The notes beneath the pieces were generated by a model that searched no databases, was not told the origin of the DNA, and worked only from the letters and a program-made list of their open reading frames with translations. This document shows, piece after piece, positions 13,921-18,049 of a DNA stretch of 18,049 bases (its first letter is position 1; each line of letters opens with the position of its first letter). Made by a program: the position numbers and the translations under genes. Origin of the DNA: 40CM-4-65-16 sp035279785 (lineage in GTDB: Bacteria > Chloroflexota > Dormibacteria > Dormibacterales > Dormibacteraceae); assembly GCA_035279785.1 (NCBI GenBank), contig DATEHC010000046.1:1-18049 (forward strand), given 5' to 3'.

Positions 13921-14588
13921 GATGGCCTCCTTCTGACACGAGCTGCCGCCGGCAGCACCAGAGCGACGATCGCCAGTGGAAGCGCCAGCTCGGGGATGAA
14001 GATCGTCTGGGTGCTCGAGAGGTTGGTCTGGGCAGACGAAGCGTCGCTGTTCAGCGTGAGGTCCACGACGCCAATCGAGGTGACGGTGAGCTTGAAGCAG
14101 AAGAACGATCCGGCGGGCACCGTCACGTTGGACGCAGGCGAGAAGCTTGCGGTGGACAGGTTCGAGCCGCTCGTCAACGTGGTCGAGGTCTGCGCGACCG
14201 TCGTGACGGACGCGCAGCTGCTGGCCGCGCTGAAACCGAACACAAGGTTGACTCCGGTCGAACCTCCGACGCCGGTCGTCGAGTAGTTGAAGGTGAAAGA
14301 CGTGGACGTAAAGACCGTCTGCGCCGCGGCCGTCGAGCTTGTCGTAGCCCATGTCCGGGTCGTGTTCACCGGCGCCAGCAGGAACGTGGCCGCGAGCCCA
14401 CCGGCGGGCGCGCTGTTGTCCATGGTGAACGGCCCAAGCGACCCGTGTAGAAAGAGGTTCGAGCCGGCCGCCTGGGCGGTCGGCGCGTGCCACGCTCCGA
14501 ATGCGAGGGCGCCGAGCAAAGCCGCCATCGCCCCCACGACCACCCACCCATGCCGCTTCGCGCGAATGCGGGTTGCAGGGTGAGTCAC
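13917..14588 (-). other. Putative exported surface protein with exosortase-type sorting tail (possible separate gene starting at an internal GTG)
   Basis: From an in-frame GTG at 14588 the frame encodes 223 residues with a classic signal peptide: KRHGW, then the hydrophobic VVVGAMAALLGALAFGAW, then a likely AQA-AG cleavage site near 40. The body is Thr/Ser/Val-rich and beta-like (TSTSFTFNYSTTGVGG), with two Cys (C125, C164) that could form a disulfide. The tail is tripartite: IPE at 198-200, a hydrophobic helix 201-215 and RVRRR at 217-221. It resembles PEP-CTERM-like sorting signals, with the motif P-E followed directly by the helix. The exosortase gene begins at its stop codon. GGGCGGGGGC precedes the GTG. 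It could be translated alone or as the end of the GT2 protein. I see no known fold. Confidence 0.72.
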
Positions 14589-16232
14589 GCCCCCGCCCTT
14601 GCGTGATTGCGGAGACCGTCCGCGCCATCTGCGCAGCCAGCCCAGGCGGCGCAGGTGGTGGATCGGGTCGGTGATGCGCCCTGTTTTCGGAGTTCGATAC
14701 CAGGGCCCTTCATCTCTCTCGAACAGTCCCTTGAGCGCCGCGTATGTCTGAAATGGAATCAGCAGGAACGAGGTTGCGAGGGCGCCGAGAATCCCCATGA
14801 AGTCCCGTCCGGGAGCTCCTTCGAGCAGGAGTCCCGCGAGGTTCATGAGCGGAAGCGCGAGCATGTTGGTGAGCAGCAGCGCCCAACCGAAAGTCGAGGT
14901 CCATTCGGGCACGTGGGTCCGAATGGCAAGCTCGGCGATCAACCATGCAGACGTGCCCACGGTGAAGAACGCGGCCTGCAGGTAGTAGGTCGAGTAGTAG
15001 AGAAAGTCGATCTTCTCGATCGCCGTCAAATTTCGCGAGCGCAGAACCTGCCACCACCAGCGACGCACGTTGTGGGTGTGACCTTCGGCCCATCGCATCC
15101 GCTGCCTGGCAAGACGTCCAAACGTGCCCACGCACTCGGCGGGCGACTCGGCGTACGGCGTATACACGACCTTCAGGCCCAGCAGGTGCAGCCTGAGCGT
15201 CAGCTCCCAGTCCTCGGTGAGGCTGCGCCCCCAACCGAGCTGTCTCAGGATCGGAGCGCGAATCATGTAGGCCGTGCCCGCGATCATCTTCAGCGAGCCG
15301 ACGAACTCCTGGAACGGTCGCTCGACCATGTAGCTTCCCGCGTATTCGGCGCGGACTGCCTCGGTGAGCCAGCTCTCACTCCGATTCAGGACGTGCCACT
15401 GGTAGCTCTGCACCGCGGCCACCTCGGGGCGTAGCTCGCGCCGGCCCGACCCGTTTCCGTGGCCGTTTCCATTCCCATTGCCGTTGCCGTTGCCGTTGAA
15501 AAAGTGCGGCAGGAAGGTCTGGATCGAGTCACTGAATGGGACCACGTCGGCATCCCAGACGAGCACGAACTCAGCCCGCGAATCTGTGTGGGCGAGCGCC
15601 ACTTCGAGCGCGCCCCCCTTGAATCCGTCGCGCGTCGCGCGGTGGATGATCTTGAACTTCGGATTCCCCTTCCAGGTCTCGAGGATCGAGGCTGTCTCGT
15701 CGGTCGAATCGTCGACGAGCACGACCTCGTAATTTCCGTACTCGAGCGCGGCGCACGCTTCGAGCAGCCGGCCGATCACGCGCTTTTCGTTGTAGCTGGC
15801 GACGTGAATCGACACAAATGGCTCATATCCGAGGTCGAGGCGGCCATTGCCGTTGCCGTTGCCCGACCCGTTCTTCTTGCCGTTGCCGTTTCCGTTGCCG
15901 CGCCGCAGGATCCGCGATTTGTGCGGGCCGTTACCGGCGGAATGATGGCTGTCGCCATTGTTGGTCGAGAGCACAAGCGAAGACAGCAGCACGACAACCG
16001 TGGCGAGGTAGTAGCGGACGGAGTAGAGAAAGAACACCGAGCCGAGCAGCAGTGCGAACAGCGAGAGGAACATGCCGGCGAGGTTGCCGGCACTCACGCC
16101 GCCGGTGATGGCGATCACGAGAGCACGTGCGATCGCCGCGAAGGGCAACAGGCAAAGCAACGCGGCCAGCACCAGCAGGATTCGGATGAGCCAGGCGAGG
16201 ATTCGAGCGCGCGTACGCGGCTTCTGGCTCAC
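13917..16232 (-). CDS. GT2 family glycosyltransferase with a C-terminal exported, exosortase-tailed domain in the same open frame
   Basis: The open frame encodes 771 residues. Residues 1-548 form a processive (cellulose synthase-like) GT2 enzyme: N-terminal TM helices about 11-40 and 50-88, the nucleotide-binding VDDSTDET (173-180), DAD (227-229), the catalytic-base motif TEDWEL (339-344) and QRMRW (377-381), then C-terminal TM helices about 415-500. Such enzymes polymerise or transfer sugars from nucleotide donors at the inner face of the membrane. Two Asn-Gly repeats (112-130 and 246-263) interrupt it. From residue 549 the frame continues into what looks like a separate secreted protein (see the nested entry at 13917-14588). 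Either this is a true fusion or a frame anomaly hides a stop. The GTG start overlaps the upstream stop as GTGA, after GAGGAAG. The open frame to 16628 upstream is antiphase sequence. Confidence 0.88.
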   Translation of the reverse strand: MSQKPRTRARILAWLIRILLVLAALLCLLPFAAIARALVIAITGGVSAGNLAGMFLSLFALLLGSVFFLYSVRYYLATVVVLLSSLVLSTNNGDSHHSAGNGPHKSRILRRGNGNGNGKKNGSGNGNGNGRLDLGYEPFVSIHVASYNEKRVIGRLLEACAALEYGNYEVVLVDDSTDETASILETWKGNPKFKIIHRATRDGFKGGALEVALAHTDSRAEFVLVWDADVVPFSDSIQTFLPHFFNGNGNGNGNGNGHGNGSGRRELRPEVAAVQSYQWHVLNRSESWLTEAVRAEYAGSYMVERPFQEFVGSLKMIAGTAYMIRAPILRQLGWGRSLTEDWELTLRLHLLGLKVVYTPYAESPAECVGTFGRLARQRMRWAEGHTHNVRRWWWQVLRSRNLTAIEKIDFLYYSTYYLQAAFFTVGTSAWLIAELAIRTHVPEWTSTFGWALLLTNMLALPLMNLAGLLLEGAPGRDFMGILGALATSFLLIPFQTYAALKGLFERDEGPWYRTPKTGRITDPIHHLRRLGWLRRWRGRSPQSRKGGGVTHPATRIRAKRHGWVVVGAMAALLGALAFGAWHAPTAQAAGSNLFLHGSLGPFTMDNSAPAGGLAATFLLAPVNTTRTWATTSSTAAAQTVFTSTSFTFNYSTTGVGGSTGVNLVFGFSAASSCASVTTVAQTSTTLTSGSNLSTASFSPASNVTVPAGSFFCFKLTVTSIGVVDLTLNSDASSAQTNLSSTQTIFIPELALPLAIVALVLPAAARVRRRPS
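13926..13934 (-). promoter_or_regulatory. Strong ribosome binding site for the exosortase gene
   Basis: AGAAGGAGG on the minus strand, 5 nt before the GTG at 13920, is the best Shine-Dalgarno in the window. It lies within the codons for the basic tail of the upstream protein, and supports the GTG start rather than the much longer open frame. Confidence 0.8.
15444..15497 (-). repeat. Asn-Gly repeat 2 in the GT2 catalytic domain
   Basis: Eighteen residues (246-263) of alternating Asn-Gly with single His and Ser variants, encoded by GGCAAC/GGAAAC-type hexamers. It lies in the loop between the DAD motif and the RPEVAAVQSYQW segment. Near-perfect hexamers make it prone to slippage, but changes by one unit keep the frame. 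Confidence 0.85.
15843..15899 (-). repeat. Asn-Gly repeat 1 between TM helices and GT2 domain
   Basis: Residues 112-130 are Asn-Gly repeats broken by KK and one Ser, forming a flexible cytoplasmic linker between the second N-terminal helix and the glycosyltransferase domain. It uses the same hexamer-type coding as the second repeat. Confidence 0.85.
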
Positions 16233-18049
16233 GCTTCTTCCTCGCGCCACCCCGGCGCCCACCGCCGCCGCAAAGGACGCCACGCCTCCCGCGTGATCGT
16301 GGCCAATCGATCGAGCCCGGCGGCGAATGCGTAGGGCATGACGAGCCACACGAGGATGGCCAGCAGGCTCAGCGCCGAGGCGATCCACGAAGTGACCTCC
16401 GCCCAACCGGGGCGATACGTGAACTGAAGACTGGCAGAGGCCGGGACGGAATCGAGGCGGACCAGCATGTAGTCGTACTCGGAATCGAGGATCTGCACCG
16501 ATCGCCGTCCGCCATCCCCGGCGACGAGATCGGCCGACCAGCCCGGGAACAAGGATTCCCTCATGAGCACGAGCGCCGGCACGGTTGAAGGCTGAAGCGG
16601 TAGCGAAACCTCCTCGTTCCCGGTCCACCGCTGCGGGAGCGAGATCGCCGCCGCCGGCGACGCCCCGGTCATCGCTGCAGCCCCCGGCGGCAGCAGCCAG
16701 TCGAAAGCGTCGCGGATCACCTGATCCTCGGACGGCGACGATGAGCCGGCGTCGTGGGCCAGCAGGTTCATGCCGCTCCAGAGAACGAGGCCGCGGCCGA
16801 GGGACTGGCGCGCGACGACCACGCGATCGCCCACCGTCACCACCGGCTCAGCGCCGGGCCGCAACGCCGACGCTTTCGCCGACGCCGCGCCCCATGCCCC
16901 ACCCTGGTAATGGAGGTCGCCGAAGTCTGTGACCGTGCCGGCGGTCGAGCCTGCTCCCAGCTTCACCGCAGACGAGGCATCGAGCGGTCCCCAGGCGGTC
17001 GACGTGACCGGGAGTGTGGACGGGCTCGCGCCTCCACTCCAGTCCGGATCCACATACTGCCAACCCGTCTCGACGTAGAGCCGCCCGCCGCTTCGCACCC
17101 ACGCGTTGAGCACCGACCAGGCCGCGTCTCGGGAGTGGTAGCGGTAACCAAGCAGAAGGATGGTTCCGTAGCCGCCGAGCTCCGATGCGGAGTAGTCGTC
17201 GACGAACGGGGACCGCCCGCGGACGAGCCAGCCGCGGGAGAAGGGGACGAGCGCGCCCGATGCCGACCTTTCGAAAACGAAGTTGTAGACGTCGGCCGTC
17301 CCGGCCTGGGAGGCGCCGACCACGAGCACGGAGCTGCCCGCCGGCCATTCGCTCGCAAGGCCGGTCGGTGACGGGTCCTGATACGCCACCGGTGCGCTCG
17401 ACGTCTGCGTCCACCCCATCGCCGCGTAGTCGCGGGCCTGGTTCACCTGGGTGGGACCAAGGGCTACCGAGTCGATCCCGGTGATGGCGCTCAGCTCCTG
17501 CTTCACGGTCACGCCGGGCTGCTTGAGCATGGAGTTCTCGACGAACTGGTAGAGGTCGCGCGAGGGCTCGGCGCCTCCACCGCCGACCGCGATCGTGCCC
17601 GCGGTCGCGCCGCCTGTCAGCTCGTGGCCGGCGGCTGCCAGTGGCTGGACCTCGCCCTGCGCCTCGAGCCTTTGCGGTGGCGTCGCGAACACGCTGTCCC
17701 ACGCCGCACGACGCGCCGCCTCGGCCTGGCACGAGGCTTGGTCGCAGCCGACCTGCGGCCTGCGCCAAAGGGACGGATCGACCAGTTGTTGCCAGGTGGG
17801 TGCGAATTGCGCCGCGCAGACGCGGTCCGAGCGCCTAGCGCACCACTGCTGCGTGGCGCCGATGAGCCTGTCGTTTGCCGAATCCCACGTCGGACGGGTG
17901 AGGTCGGGGCCCAGGGCCCCGCAGATGGGTGGGTCAGCGCGCGGCGAGCCGTTTGCGACACACGCGGCTGCCAGCTCGGTGACCGAGAAAGCCTGGGTCA
18001 GAGCCGTCGAATCACAGGCCTGGAATGGAGGTCGAGGGCTCCGGCAGCT
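16229..18049 (-). CDS. Large exported/membrane protein, C-terminal part (YfhO/PTPS-related GT-C-like C-terminus; 5' end beyond window)
   Basis: The frame is open from the right edge to the stop at 16229 (606 residues visible). The first about 120 residues contain eight Cys, several in CxnC-like spacing, suggesting disulfides outside the cytoplasm. A middle part (SELGGYGTILLLGYRYHSRD, NAWVRSGGRLYVETG, later LGRGLVLWSGMNLL and DAFDWLLPPG) resembles a glutamine-amidotransferase-like (DUF4350/ThuA type) fold. Towards the end ESLFPGWSADLV and LQFTYRP resemble the C-terminal beta-domain of YfhO-like and 6-pyruvoyl-tetrahydropterin-synthase-related membrane proteins. A single TM helix (SALSLLAILVWLVMPYAFAAGL) and a basic tail follow. 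The likely role is in extracellular polysaccharide or glycoprotein assembly, inferred from those families and from the GT2 gene that starts within its stop (GTGA). An internal GTG at 17692 is not the real start. Confidence 0.75.
   Translation of the reverse strand, partial: SCRSPRPPFQACDSTALTQAFSVTELAAACVANGSPRADPPICGALGPDLTRPTWDSANDRLIGATQQWCARRSDRVCAAQFAPTWQQLVDPSLWRRPQVGCDQASCQAEAARRAAWDSVFATPPQRLEAQGEVQPLAAAGHELTGGATAGTIAVGGGGAEPSRDLYQFVENSMLKQPGVTVKQELSAITGIDSVALGPTQVNQARDYAAMGWTQTSSAPVAYQDPSPTGLASEWPAGSSVLVVGASQAGTADVYNFVFERSASGALVPFSRGWLVRGRSPFVDDYSASELGGYGTILLLGYRYHSRDAAWSVLNAWVRSGGRLYVETGWQYVDPDWSGGASPSTLPVTSTAWGPLDASSAVKLGAGSTAGTVTDFGDLHYQGGAWGAASAKASALRPGAEPVVTVGDRVVVARQSLGRGLVLWSGMNLLAHDAGSSSPSEDQVIRDAFDWLLPPGAAAMTGASPAAAISLPQRWTGNEEVSLPLQPSTVPALVLMRESLFPGWSADLVAGDGGRRSVQILDSEYDYMLVRLDSVPASASLQFTYRPGWAEVTSWIASALSLLAILVWLVMPYAFAAGLDRLATITREAWRPLRRRWAPGWREEEA

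Noticed and set aside
15444..15899. Possible CRISPR or minisatellite array at the GCCGTT-type repeats
   Set aside because: Units are only 6 bp, contiguous without spacers, and in frame as Asn-Gly codons of the GT2 gene.
16233..16628. N-terminal extension of the GT2 frame
   Set aside because: Overlaps the C-terminal domain of the upstream membrane protein in another frame; Arg-rich shadow sequence with no membrane helix.

Overview
The window is high-GC (roughly two thirds G+C), densely packed bacterial chromosome. Starts are often GTG (one is TTG), and adjacent genes repeatedly share a 4-bp GTGA stop/start overlap. The housekeeping order ybeY-pth-mfd-mazG-divIC ... tilS-ftsH is the conserved block known from Firmicutes and other Gram-positive-type (Terrabacteria) genomes. 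With the high GC, a bS22/COX24-type mini ribosomal protein and an exosortase locus, I infer a Chloroflexota or Candidatus Dormibacterota-like organism. The phylum is inference, not shown directly. No phage, IS element, CRISPR array or rRNA was seen, and no stretch above 300 bases lacks a gene.

Region 1 (1-4144, minus strand). Read in transcription order: a 27-residue basic ribosomal-type protein, a tRNA with anticodon CAT, a SAM-dependent methyltransferase, tilS (tRNA-Ile2 lysidine synthetase) and ftsH, whose 3' end lies beyond the left edge. FtsH carries an in-frame tandem duplication of 61 residues in its protease domain, including the zinc-ligand Asp segment. This is the most unusual single feature in the window.

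Region 2 (4212-5153, plus strand). One exported or membrane-anchored protein with two C-terminal WW(N/D)G motifs. It converges on the terminator of the next unit.

Region 3 (5151-11026, minus strand). A tight unit of ybeY, pth, mfd, mazG, a divIC/ftsB-type gene and an initiator tRNA, closed by a strong hairpin plus T-tract terminator. It covers ribosome and rRNA quality control, peptidyl-tRNA recycling, transcription-coupled repair, nucleotide-pool cleaning and division.

Region 4 (11032-13386, plus strand). A UDP-glucose 4-epimerase-type gene, a four-helix membrane protein with histidines resembling half of a heme A synthase, and a CDP-paratose 2-epimerase-like gene. The first start codon lies only 5 bp from the divergent ybeY start.

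Region 5 (13348-18049, minus strand). A surface-assembly cassette: the C-terminal part of a large membrane protein (5' end beyond the right edge), a processive GT2 glycosyltransferase with two poly-(Asn-Gly) insertions, an exported protein with an exosortase-type C-terminal sorting tail in the same open frame as the glycosyltransferase, and a small exosortase/archaeosortase-family protein. The likely logic is nucleotide-sugar epimerisation (region 4), polymer or glycan synthesis (GT2), and sorting or anchoring of a surface protein (exosortase).
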